Below, piece by piece: positions 9,058 to 17,751 of a stretch of DNA of 64,000 nucleotides. The translations under genes were made by a program, and so were the position numbers. Under the pieces are notes generated by a model. It had not been told where the DNA came from. It was given only the letters and a program-made list of their open reading frames with translations, and did no database searches. Positions within the stretch are counted from its first letter, which is position 1. The number at the start of each line of letters is the position of its first letter. This DNA comes from UMGS1696 sp964634795. Its GTDB lineage: Bacteria; Bacillota; Clostridia; Oscillospirales; CAG-272. Location: NCBI GenBank assembly GCA_964634795.1, contig CAZWLL010000001.1:46603-110602 (forward strand), written 5' to 3'.

Positions 9058-9271
9058 AGATTCCCCTCTTCTTCAGTGACATTAAAACGTATATTATTTT
9101 ACTATATTCAACTTATAAAATCAATTAGAATACGGTTAAAAAAAACGATAATACATCTCAGCTTTTCGTTCTAATCTCTCTTAATGAGAGCTGAATCGTC
9201 TTTTCCACCATTTCTTCAATCTCATGTCATTATTAAGGCATGATTTTGTCGATTTTTTTATTTTCTGTTTC

Positions 9272-9300
9272 TTGATTATTCCTCAAAATTATATTATAAT
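9272..9300 (+). promoter_or_regulatory. Sigma-A promoter of the DUF1846 gene
   Basis: TTGATT (9272-9277), 17-base spacer, TATAAT (9295-9300), 39 bases before the ATG. The rest of the 9058-9338 gap holds a modest nested stem-loop at 9158-9194 and no gene. Confidence 0.75.
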
Positions 9301-9338
9301 ATCTTGGATTTTGTTTTTTTATTTTACAGGAGTTATAT

Positions 9339-10823
9339 ATGTTTAATGTTGGTTTTGATAATGACAAGTATTTTAATTTACAGACGGAAAAAATATTAGA
9401 GCGTATCTCTCATTTCGGCGGAAAGCTTTACCTTGAATTCGGCGGAAAATTGTTTGACGATTACCATGCTTCTCGTGTTCTGCCCGGATTTAAGCCCGAT
9501 ACAAAAATAAACATGCTGCTTCGTCTTAAAGACAAGGCTGAAATCGTTGTTGTTGTGTCGGCTGTCGCTATAGAGCAAAATAAAATGCGCGCTGACCTCG
9601 GAATCACATATGATATGGATGCTTTAAGACTTATCGACGCTTTCCGTGAAAGAGGCTTATATGTCGGAAGCGTTTGCATCACACACTATGCTTCACAGCC
9701 GTCTGCAGATGCATTTATCAAGAGACTTACCGATTTAGGCATAAAAGTGTTCAAGCACTACCCTATTCCCGGTTATCCCACCAATGTCAAGCTCATTGTC
9801 AGCGATGACGGATACGGTAAAAACGAATATATCGAAACCTCACGTCAGCTGATTGTTATAACCGCTCCCGGTCCCGGCAGCGGAAAAATGGCTACCGCGC
9901 TTTCACAGCTGTACCATGACGCTAAGAAAGGCATAAAGTCAGGATATGCTAAATTCGAAACCTTCCCTGTATGGAACCTGCCTCTTACTCATCCTGTCAA
10001 CCTCGCCTACGAATCCGCTACAGCGGACCTTGCAGACGTTAACATGATTGACCCCTTCCATCTCGAGGCATATGGCAAAACCACAGTGAACTATAACCGC
10101 GACGTAGAAATATTCCCGGTATTGCGCAGACTTTTCGAAGAAATATACGGTGAATGCCCATATAAGAGTCCGACCGATATGGGTGTCAACATGGTAGGAT
10201 TCTGCATATTCGATGACGATGCCGTATCTAATGCCGCAAATATGGAAGTGATTCGCAGATATTATGATTCACTTGTTAAAAGAATGAAAGGCTTATGCTC
10301 TCCCGATGAAGTAATGAAGCATGAGCTTATCATGAATCAGGCAAAAATTACGACCGACGACAGACATGTTGTAAAATCCGCACTGGAAAAATCAGCTGCT
10401 ACCGAAGGCCCTGCCGCCGCAATAGAACTCCATGACGGAAGAATTGTAACCGGTAAAACCTCGGCTCTTCTCGGATCCTGCTCTGCCGTTCTTCTTAACG
10501 CTCTTAAAGCTCTCGCGGGTGTAGATGATGATGTACAGTTAATTTCTCCCGCAGTAATCGAACCCATATGCCGCCTGAAAACCAGCAATTTCGGCTGTCA
10601 TAACCCCAGACTTCACGCAGATGAAATTCTGATTGCTTTAGCTATTTCGGCTACAACTGATTCCAACGCAAAGGCTGCACTCGATGCTCTGCCTGAGTTA
10701 TTCTCATGTGAGGCTCACTCAAGTGTTATCGTATCGCAGGTTGATACCGATACCTTCCGCAAGCTCGGAATCAATCTCACCTGCGAGCCTGTTTACGAAT
10801 CAAACAAGCTGTTCCACAGATAA
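9339..10823 (+). CDS. DUF1846 domain-containing protein
   Basis: A 494-residue cytoplasmic protein of the DUF1846 family, common in Firmicutes and Actinobacteria; members have solved structures but no settled biochemical role that I can name. The N-terminal half has a Rossmann-like alternation and contains a P-loop-like sequence, APGPGSGKMAT, near residues 180-190, lacking the usual Ser/Thr after the lysine. The middle has the family-typical FPVWNLPLTHPVNLAYE segment, and the C-terminal 100 residues carry many short hydrophobic helices. AGGAG lies about six bases before the ATG. It has its own promoter and terminator and is monocistronic. Confidence 0.9.
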   Translation: MFNVGFDNDKYFNLQTEKILERISHFGGKLYLEFGGKLFDDYHASRVLPGFKPDTKINMLLRLKDKAEIVVVVSAVAIEQNKMRADLGITYDMDALRLIDAFRERGLYVGSVCITHYASQPSADAFIKRLTDLGIKVFKHYPIPGYPTNVKLIVSDDGYGKNEYIETSRQLIVITAPGPGSGKMATALSQLYHDAKKGIKSGYAKFETFPVWNLPLTHPVNLAYESATADLADVNMIDPFHLEAYGKTTVNYNRDVEIFPVLRRLFEEIYGECPYKSPTDMGVNMVGFCIFDDDAVSNAANMEVIRRYYDSLVKRMKGLCSPDEVMKHELIMNQAKITTDDRHVVKSALEKSAATEGPAAAIELHDGRIVTGKTSALLGSCSAVLLNALKALAGVDDDVQLISPAVIEPICRLKTSNFGCHNPRLHADEILIALAISATTDSNAKAALDALPELFSCEAHSSVIVSQVDTDTFRKLGINLTCEPVYESNKLFHR

Positions 10824-10871
10824 GGCGAAAATTTTATTTCAACATATATAACTTAAAATATATCAAACATA

Positions 10872-10911
10872 AAAGTCTCCGTTCACGAGTTAATCGTTAA
10901 ACGGAGACTTT
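10872..10911. terminator. Bidirectional rho-independent terminator
   Basis: Perfect 12-bp stem (10872-10883 with 10900-10911) between the convergent DUF1846 gene and the SIS-domain gene, flanked by A-rich and T-rich bases on both sides. Confidence 0.85.
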
Positions 10912-10945
10912 CTTATTATGTGTTAAATACTATACAGTACGTAAA

Positions 10946-11986
10946 TTACTTTGTAATGGTAATTTTATTGATAACTCCCGCTTTATCGGGGTCTATGCCG
11001 CGTACAATTGTCATGCAGCAAGCCAAGAGCTGGAAGAACATAACAGCCATATGCGGGAATGTGAATTCACTGCCTGTGCAAGGAAGAACAACAGGTGTTG
11101 TAGCTGCGGGGCAGATTGAAGGATCATCAGTAATAACAACTACATCCGCACCTACGTTCTGCAGCTTCTGTATAATCGTAAGTGAGTCATCATCGGTTTT
11201 GCCCTTAGGTGCGATAACGAATACAAGATCATTCGGCTTAACCTGAGCAATCGGACCATGGTGGAAGTCTGATGTAGGATATCCCTTCATCTTCAACTTG
11301 TTGGTCTCAAGCATTTTAAGTGCGCCTTCAAGTGCTATCGGGTATGAAATACCGCGTCCGAGAACTATCGCGCCGCTTATATTCTGATACTTTTTAGCGA
11401 ACAATTCAATCTCTTCGAATTTAGTATCAAGCAGAACACCTGCTTTTTCGCCGACACCATGCATTTCGGCAAGAAGCTCATCGTTTCCTGCCCATACAGC
11501 AGCCATAACTCCGAGTATCATCATCTGTGCGGTAAATGTCTTTGTAGCGGCGATACTTGCTTCAAATCCGCATCCGCAGAACAAATGATATTCAGCTGAT
11601 TTTGCCATAGGTGATTCTTCGTTATTTGTAACAGCAACGGTTATTGCTCCATCTTTCTTCGCGGATTCGAGTACTGCGAGAACGTCCTCAGCTTTTCCCG
11701 ACTGTGAAACACCGATAACAAGGTTATCACTGAGATCTACATGTGCTCCGTACTTAGTGAATACCGAAGGAGTACCGAGTGTGCAGGGAATTCCCGCAAA
11801 GATGCCGAACAGATACTGAGCATATACACATGCATGGTCTGATGTTCCGCGTGCCGCAAAATAAATGTGCTTTATTCCCTTGCCCTTGGCTTTAGCAACT
11901 ATCTCTTTAATTTTGTCAATGTTTAAGTCATAAGCTTTTTTTATGGTTTCAGGCTGTTCTCTGATTTCTGTCTCAAGGTTAATCAT
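10946..11986 (-). CDS. SIS-domain sugar-phosphate isomerase/deaminase (GlmS-C/NagB-II-like)
   Basis: A 346-residue protein with two SIS (sugar isomerase) domains and no glutaminase domain. Key motifs: ARGTSDHACVYAQYL near residue 50, VSQSGKAEDV near 95, AATKTFTAQM near 150 and the second-domain GRGISYPIALEGALKMLE near 210, followed by the FHHGPI motif seen in GlmS isomerase domains. This suggests an amino-sugar phosphate isomerase or deaminase (NagB-II/AgaS-like), or a fructosamine-type enzyme; the substrate cannot be fixed from sequence. The start at 11986 has GGAG nine bases upstream; an ATG 15 bases earlier has none. It is the last gene of a long minus-strand run and is followed by a strong terminator. 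Confidence 0.85.
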   Translation of the reverse strand: MINLETEIREQPETIKKAYDLNIDKIKEIVAKAKGKGIKHIYFAARGTSDHACVYAQYLFGIFAGIPCTLGTPSVFTKYGAHVDLSDNLVIGVSQSGKAEDVLAVLESAKKDGAITVAVTNNEESPMAKSAEYHLFCGCGFEASIAATKTFTAQMMILGVMAAVWAGNDELLAEMHGVGEKAGVLLDTKFEEIELFAKKYQNISGAIVLGRGISYPIALEGALKMLETNKLKMKGYPTSDFHHGPIAQVKPNDLVFVIAPKGKTDDDSLTIIQKLQNVGADVVVITDDPSICPAATTPVVLPCTGSEFTFPHMAVMFFQLLACCMTIVRGIDPDKAGVINKITITK

Positions 11987-12013
11987 ATAATTAATCTCCA
12001 TTCTATAAATTTT

Positions 12014-12973
12014 TTATATTAATGAAAGGGTTTTTAAAATAAATATTCCGATAAATACCGTTAATATACAGATAAAAGTGGATAACAAGAGGATTTGCGC
12101 CGCCAGCTCATGGTCATTTCCCATTTTCTTAGCCATAATGTAGCTTGATACTGCGGTAGGCGCACCGAAACAAATCAGTATAACACCGAGCGACGGTCCT
12201 CTGAAGCCGATAAGCGCGGCTAAAGTAATCACCGCTGCGGGAAGTACTACTGTTTTAAAAATTGCACCGATAACAGCATATTTGAGTCTGCCATGCAGAC
12301 TTTCGAGTTTAAAGTTTGCACCCAAGCTTAAGAGTGCAAGCGGCGTTGCGAGATTCGCTAAATAAGAAAGAGTTTTTGACATAAACTGCGGTGTTTCAAA
12401 ATCGGTAACCATTACTATTATACCGAGAAGTACTCCTATAATCAACGGATTTGTTATGACGTTCTTCAGTATACCGATAACCTTTTTACCGCTCATTTTC
12501 TCGTCTTTGCTTTCGGAAAACAGTGATAATATAATTACCGAGTATGAATTAAACATAACAATAACAAACGGCATTGTAATAGCTATGGTCTGACCGCCGA
12601 TTTCACCGAACATATTTACCGCAAGAGGTACTCCGAGAATCGCGAAATTCGATCGACAGATACCCTGAATAAGTGCTCCGCGTTTTGATCTATCCCGTAC
12701 AGTCAGGCAAACAATCACGGTTACTATAAAGAACGAAAATGTAACCGATAAGATAAGGAATAAAACAAGCGACCAGTCGATATTTTCATCAGGCTTACTG
12801 CCTGCCACTTCGTTGAAAAGCATAACAGGCAATGCTATTTTAAATACTATCCAATCTGCGGTTTCGGTAAATTTATCCGTAATAATACGGCATTTACCGA
12901 GTATTGCGCCGATTATTACCAAAAGAAAAATCGGAAATATAGCATTTACACTATACAGTAAATTATCAAGCAT
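12014..12973 (-). CDS. AEC family transporter (auxin efflux carrier-like permease)
   Basis: A 319-residue integral membrane protein with about ten hydrophobic helices, matching the AEC family of bacterial permeases, whose known members include malate/malonate or other organic-anion carriers. Typical features are the N-terminal FPIFLLVIIGAILGK segment with a lysine/arginine ending and a central hydrophilic loop near residues 160-175. The substrate is unknown. The start at 12973 overlaps the end of the amidase gene by eight bases and has GAAGG eight bases upstream inside that gene; a GTG 15 bases earlier lacks a binding site. Neighbouring sugar genes suggest but do not prove a link to their metabolism. 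Confidence 0.88.
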   Translation of the reverse strand: MLDNLLYSVNAIFPIFLLVIIGAILGKCRIITDKFTETADWIVFKIALPVMLFNEVAGSKPDENIDWSLVLFLILSVTFSFFIVTVIVCLTVRDRSKRGALIQGICRSNFAILGVPLAVNMFGEIGGQTIAITMPFVIVMFNSYSVIILSLFSESKDEKMSGKKVIGILKNVITNPLIIGVLLGIIVMVTDFETPQFMSKTLSYLANLATPLALLSLGANFKLESLHGRLKYAVIGAIFKTVVLPAAVITLAALIGFRGPSLGVILICFGAPTAVSSYIMAKKMGNDHELAAQILLLSTFICILTVFIGIFILKTLSLI

Positions 12974-13808
12974 AATTTTCGCCTTCACTTAATCCTGTGT
13001 AGTAACTGTAAAGTCCGTCGGCAATTGCCTGTGCAATCTCAGACTGCCATTCATCATCAACCATATTAGCCGCATCAGTCGGGTTTGTACAAAAACCGAT
13101 TTCAATAAGCGATGCCGCGACCATCGTTTCTCGTGTAACCTGATATGAAGCGACTGATTGATCGAATATCTGAGGCGAAGGAGTCGGATCCATTTCGTTT
13201 TCTATTGAATCCGCAATACTCTGCGCAATAATCTCATCATTAGTGTCTACTTTGCGCCAGTTATTCTCATTTTCATAATAAATCCTGATTCCGCATGTGT
13301 CGAGATTTGCCTCATAAGAATTGACGTGAATCGATACATAATAGTCAATATCCAATGTATTAGCATAAGCAACTCTTTCGGAAGGATTAAAAATCTGATC
13401 GCCGTTGTCTTCGGCTGTTTTTCCGAATGTGGTACCGTCATGTGTCATTACTACAGAGAAGCCGAGATTTGTTAAATCTTCCTTCAGCTTGTTTGCAACA
13501 GCCAAATTTATATCTTTTTCAAGCGTTCCGTCTTCCCATATGCCGTCACCGCATCCTCCGTCAACAAAGCCATGTCCCGGGTCAACGCATATGACATAGC
13601 CTTCTTTAACCTTTTCCCTATCATCGGATGTTTTATCTTTTTTCTTCTTTCTTCTGATACCTGTACCCGGGAGAGCTGTTTCTGTCGATACGAAGTTTTC
13701 CTCATTGTTTTCCGCTGCTTGCTCACTTGAGCATCCGGTAAACAATAACAGAGCACATAAAAGTCCTGCTCCTATCCGTACGGCATGACAGTTTAACATT
13801 AGATTCAT
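12966..13808 (-). CDS. N-acetylmuramoyl-L-alanine amidase lipoprotein (Amidase_3)
   Basis: A 280-residue exported cell-wall hydrolase. The N-terminus is a lipoprotein signal peptide with lipobox LFTGC (Cys26), followed by a low-complexity and basic linker (KKKKDK near residues 54-58). The Amidase_3 domain starts near residue 72 with VICVDPGHG; its zinc ligands are visible as the His in DPGHG, the Glu in LEKDINL and the His in SIHVNS, and the catalytic Glu in LIEIGFCTN near residue 245. It cleaves the amide bond between muramic acid and L-alanine. It follows the CapA-like lipoprotein by 16 bases and overlaps the next gene, so it is co-translated in the run. Confidence 0.92.
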   Translation of the reverse strand: MNLMLNCHAVRIGAGLLCALLLFTGCSSEQAAENNEENFVSTETALPGTGIRRKKKKDKTSDDREKVKEGYVICVDPGHGFVDGGCGDGIWEDGTLEKDINLAVANKLKEDLTNLGFSVVMTHDGTTFGKTAEDNGDQIFNPSERVAYANTLDIDYYVSIHVNSYEANLDTCGIRIYYENENNWRKVDTNDEIIAQSIADSIENEMDPTPSPQIFDQSVASYQVTRETMVAASLIEIGFCTNPTDAANMVDDEWQSEIAQAIADGLYSYYTGLSEGENYA

Positions 13809-13824
13809 TTTTATTAAGTCCTTA

Positions 13825-14952
13825 TTATCTTAGGTAATCAGGGAGAAAATCCTCATCGATAATATTTTCAACTTTATCCTTCAGTTTATCAACGCTGACG
13901 TTATTCACCGCGTGATTTGCGGCAATTTCATCACTATATTCATTGAACGTAAATACTTGGAATCCCGATAGACCTGTTGTGTCATCATTTGTATAATGAA
14001 TCACTGTCGGATTCAATGTAACATCATCAAGCTCTATCGTTCCGCCTCCGTATGCAACAGAAAGATTCAGAATTCCCCCGCATAAATTGTCAATATTATC
14101 GGAGCTCGTTATAATATTTCCGAGTGAATATGCAGCAAGAGTAAGTGTACCGTCTCCGGTGTCAACCCACTCGATTTTACCGAGAGCACTGCCGTTTCCG
14201 ATAATTATATCAGCTCCCGATTGTGCAATATTGTATATCACATTGCTTTTGTCCGCTGTCGAGTCATCACTTCCCCAATCCACAAAAACAATAACAATAT
14301 CAGATACGAAATCCGAATATTCGATTTCCGATTGATATTTATCATCTTTATAATCAACTCCGGAAACCGAAAGACATGCAATGTTTAAACCGTTTTTGTT
14401 TATAACAATATTCTCGCTGCCTTCTTTTACCTCGGTAATATCGTACTTATCGGCTGTGTCAAAAGCAGATGAATTTCCGATATTTAATACGTCAATACCG
14501 AGATCGTATACCGCACCTACCGCTTCATCGGGAAGCTGTGTTTTATCTTGCTCTGTATATGAACCGAATGCGATATCGGATGAACTGACTAAATTGTAAA
14601 TACCCGTAAACATTCTGAGAAAGCTGTAGCTCTTGCCGTCACCGGCACGATTGGAAGCATCGCTTATAATGCTGTCATCAATCGTAATGTTTCCGCATAT
14701 TGAAATATTGAGTACATCCTTTGCGTTAACCTCGGTTACCTCCTCCACCGATTCCTCAGTGGAGGTTTCGAGAGTATTTTTGCGCGAGGCCTGTGCCAAC
14801 GTTTGTGATGAAGTATCAACCTCATCTGTGGTGTCAATGTCAGATGCGGTACTCGAATCTCTCATTTCTATTTGAATACATGATGAGAGGGCTAAAGAAA
14901 CAGATAAACATGTTATTGCAAAACCGATTTTCAGACAATTGTGTAAACGCAT
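13825..14952 (-). CDS. CapA-like (PGA_cap) lipoprotein with degenerate active site
   Basis: A 375-residue lipoprotein with lipobox ALSSC (Cys25) and a Ser/Thr/Glu-rich linker to about residue 75. The rest follows the fold order of the CapA metallophosphatase-like family, ending in the family-typical AAYSLGNI segment. The usual metal-binding motifs appear altered: GDxM is GNIT, NxxH is NSSAF, HWGxE is DWGSDD, and GHHPH is GNGSA. It may therefore be a non-catalytic binding protein. The start lies only three bases after the rhaA stop with a poor binding site, so it is translated by coupling. Alternative: a divergent active enzyme using other ligands. Confidence 0.75.
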   Translation of the reverse strand: MRLHNCLKIGFAITCLSVSLALSSCIQIEMRDSSTASDIDTTDEVDTSSQTLAQASRKNTLETSTEESVEEVTEVNAKDVLNISICGNITIDDSIISDASNRAGDGKSYSFLRMFTGIYNLVSSSDIAFGSYTEQDKTQLPDEAVGAVYDLGIDVLNIGNSSAFDTADKYDITEVKEGSENIVINKNGLNIACLSVSGVDYKDDKYQSEIEYSDFVSDIVIVFVDWGSDDSTADKSNVIYNIAQSGADIIIGNGSALGKIEWVDTGDGTLTLAAYSLGNIITSSDNIDNLCGGILNLSVAYGGGTIELDDVTLNPTVIHYTNDDTTGLSGFQVFTFNEYSDEIAANHAVNNVSVDKLKDKVENIIDEDFLPDYLR

Positions 14953-14955
14953 AAA

Positions 14956-16209
14956 TTATCGCTTAGACAATACGTCTGATTCATATTTTTTCATCTCGGC
15001 AATCCAAGTATTGCCGTCGGGAACATTCTGCATGTCGCAGTAAGCATCCCAAACAAGACCAAACGGCAAAGTCTTATATTCTTCAAGATATGCTAATCTC
15101 GATGTGTAATCTCCGTCAGCCTCGAATTTCTGGAGCATTTTTACAGGTTCGAGAGCGGCCCAAAGAAGAGCCTTCTGCATGTTTCTGGCACCGATAGCCC
15201 AGCATGCGATTCTGTTAATCGATCCGTCGAAGAAATCAAGTCCGATGTGTACTCTGTTTTCATAACCGCCGCGCTTAATTTCGGATGCGATTGTTTTTAA
15301 TTCGTCATCGAATATTACAACGTGGTCTGAATCCCAGCGAACAGGACGAGATACGTGAAGCATAATTCCGTCGAGATACTGAAGTACACCGGAAATTTTA
15401 TCGGAAACTACTTCTGTCGGATGGAAATGTCCTGTGTCAAGTGTCAAGAGAGTATGATGCTTCATAGCGCATCCCATATAAAATTCATGTGAACCGATGG
15501 TGCAGCTCTCAAGACCTATGCCGAACACCTTGCTCTCGACAGAATCGAGAGTATACTCGGGACTGAGCTTTTCAGCAAATATTTCCGCATATGACTCGGC
15601 AAGAGTTTCTCTTTTCTTAGCACGGTTTACGGGAATATCCTTAAATCCGTCGGGAATCCACAAATTGTTAACCGATACCTGACCGAGCTCGCGGCCGAAG
15701 TACTCTGATATTTTACGTGACGCAATACCGTGTTCAATCCAGAATTTTCTTATAGCGGGATCGTCATTCGAAAGAGTAAATCCATCGGCTGAAAGAGGAT
15801 GTGAGAAAAATGTGGGGTTAAAATCGAGTCCCAAATTATTCTGCTTAGCCCATTCTACCCATGATTTAAAATGTTCGGGAGCTATTTCGTTTCTCGGAAC
15901 CTTTTTTCCGTCGGAATCCAAATATATTGCATGAAGAGAGAATTTCTTTTTACCGGGAATCAAGCTCGATGCAAATTCGAAATCCTTTCTGAGTTCATCT
16001 ATATTGCGTGATTTTCCGGGATAATTACCTGTGGACTGAATGCCGCCTGTTAAATCACCGTCATTTGTTTCGAAACCGCCTACGTCATCTCCCTGCCAGC
16101 AATGAATTGACACCGGAGTGTTCTTGACACTCTCAATAGCAGCATCAACGTCAACACCCCAATTTGAATATATTTCTCTTGCGGTCTCTAAAGCCTTTTC
16201 TGTATTCAT
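14956..16209 (-). CDS. rhaA: L-rhamnose isomerase
   Basis: A 417-residue enzyme of the usual family length that converts L-rhamnose to L-rhamnulose, the first step of the classical phosphorylating route. The N-terminus carries the family signature VSIHCWQGDDVGGFE, and the metal-binding core is visible as the IGLESCTIGSHEFYMG region near residues 225-240 and the TLDTGHFHPTE region near residues 260-270. GAAAGG lies eight bases before the ATG. It follows rhaB by 42 bases. No rhamnulose-1-phosphate aldolase or mutarotase gene is in the window, so the pathway must be completed elsewhere. Confidence 0.96.
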   Translation of the reverse strand: MNTEKALETAREIYSNWGVDVDAAIESVKNTPVSIHCWQGDDVGGFETNDGDLTGGIQSTGNYPGKSRNIDELRKDFEFASSLIPGKKKFSLHAIYLDSDGKKVPRNEIAPEHFKSWVEWAKQNNLGLDFNPTFFSHPLSADGFTLSNDDPAIRKFWIEHGIASRKISEYFGRELGQVSVNNLWIPDGFKDIPVNRAKKRETLAESYAEIFAEKLSPEYTLDSVESKVFGIGLESCTIGSHEFYMGCAMKHHTLLTLDTGHFHPTEVVSDKISGVLQYLDGIMLHVSRPVRWDSDHVVIFDDELKTIASEIKRGGYENRVHIGLDFFDGSINRIACWAIGARNMQKALLWAALEPVKMLQKFEADGDYTSRLAYLEEYKTLPFGLVWDAYCDMQNVPDGNTWIAEMKKYESDVLSKR

Positions 16210-16251
16210 ATTTATAACCTTTCTGTAAATCGTTCTTTATTTTTCAAACGG

Positions 16252-17733
16252 TTATCCGATGAGAGCGAGGAATCTTTCGTATGCCTCGTCCCATGCTGCT
16301 TTTTTCTCTGTATTCGGTTCGAATGTTTTAATTTCGAATGAATTTGCGATTATTCTTCTTGCTTCCCACATATCGGATATTTCACCGAGAGATATAAGCT
16401 GCATTACGGCATTTCCGAGAGTTGTTGCCTCAACCGGACCTGCGTACACGGATTTTCCGGTAGCGTCGGCGGCGAATTGAGACAGCATGTCTTCCTTTGT
16501 GCCTCCGCCGACAATATTAATTACCTCATATTTCTTTCCGGTCAGCTCCTCGAGCTTTTCTGCAGTCCAACGATATCTCAGAGCGAGTGATTCGAAAATA
16601 CATCTTACAATCTCTCCCGGGTTTTCGGGAACAGGCTGGTTTGTGTTTCTGCAGTATTCTCTGATTCGCTCGGGAAGATTTCCTGCGGGTGAGAACAGAT
16701 TGTCATCGGGATTGATAAGTGAACGGAGAGGCTGTGCTTCTTTCGCGAGCATTGTGAGTTCATCGAAGGTATAACTCTTTCCCTCTCTCTTCCATTGACG
16801 GCGAGATTCCTGCTCAAGCCATAATCCCATTATATTTTTCAGAAGTCTGATTGTTCCGAAAACTCCGCCTTCGTTTGTGAAATCATATTTTTCCGAAAGC
16901 TCCGTAAGTACGGGAGTATCTGTCTCGGTTCCCATAAGAGACCATGTTCCGCTGGAAATGTACAGAAAATCCTTCTTTGCCGCGGGAACGGAGAGAACAG
17001 CACTCGCGGTATCATGCGAGCCGATTTTCATTACGGTAAGGCCTGTATGTCCTGTTTCTTCTTCTATTGATGGAATAAGCTTTCCGCACTTTGTTCCCGG
17101 CTGGACGATAGTATTGAAAATACCTGTCGGAATACCGCATTTCTTAATTAAATCGAAGTCATAATCTCTCTTTACCGCATCAAGCAAAGCACCGGTCGAT
17201 GCGATTGTATATTCACTTGTTTTCTCGCCTGTGAGCATATAAGCAAACAAATCGGGCATATGGAGAAGGCACTCGGCGTTCTCTACAATCCACGGTCTGT
17301 CACGCATATCGGCTGTCAGCTGATACAAAGTGTTGAAATTCAGTGACTGGATACCTGTCTTACCGTAAATTTCTTTTCTCGATGCGAAATTCGAGAAAAC
17401 ATACGGCTGAATATCATCGGTACGCTTGTCTCTGTAATGATACGGGTTAGAAAGCAATGTACCGGCTTTGTCGAGATATCCGTAGTCAACACCCCAGGTA
17501 TCAATACCCATTGATACGGTTTCACCTTCATGTGAGGCTGCCAGAACAGCGGTTTTTATTTCATGGAAAAGTCTCGGTGCGTCCCAGAAAAATCCGCCGG
17601 GCATCATAACAGGATCATTTGAAAAACGGTGAATTTCTTTCAGGCTTATTTTCTCACCGTCAAAGGAACAGAGAATTCCCCTTCCGCTTGACGCTCCGAA
17701 ATCCACTGCCAATATCTGCTTATTTTTCATCAT
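16252..17733 (-). CDS. rhaB: Rhamnulokinase
   Basis: A 493-residue FGGY-family sugar kinase that phosphorylates L-rhamnulose at C1. The N-terminal phosphate-binding motif reads AVDFGASSGRG (residues 9-19), the central adenosine region includes SSGTWSLMGTE near residue 258, and the C-terminal domain has INIVGGGTKEDMLSQFAAD near residue 400, all typical of RhaB. AAAGGAG precedes two consecutive ATG codons, so the true start may be 17733 or 17730. It lies 18 bases after the TIM-barrel isomerase gene and precedes rhaA. Confidence 0.96.
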   Translation of the reverse strand: MMKNKQILAVDFGASSGRGILCSFDGEKISLKEIHRFSNDPVMMPGGFFWDAPRLFHEIKTAVLAASHEGETVSMGIDTWGVDYGYLDKAGTLLSNPYHYRDKRTDDIQPYVFSNFASRKEIYGKTGIQSLNFNTLYQLTADMRDRPWIVENAECLLHMPDLFAYMLTGEKTSEYTIASTGALLDAVKRDYDFDLIKKCGIPTGIFNTIVQPGTKCGKLIPSIEEETGHTGLTVMKIGSHDTASAVLSVPAAKKDFLYISSGTWSLMGTETDTPVLTELSEKYDFTNEGGVFGTIRLLKNIMGLWLEQESRRQWKREGKSYTFDELTMLAKEAQPLRSLINPDDNLFSPAGNLPERIREYCRNTNQPVPENPGEIVRCIFESLALRYRWTAEKLEELTGKKYEVINIVGGGTKEDMLSQFAADATGKSVYAGPVEATTLGNAVMQLISLGEISDMWEARRIIANSFEIKTFEPNTEKKAAWDEAYERFLALIG

Positions 17734-17751
17734 AACTCTCCTTTATATGTT

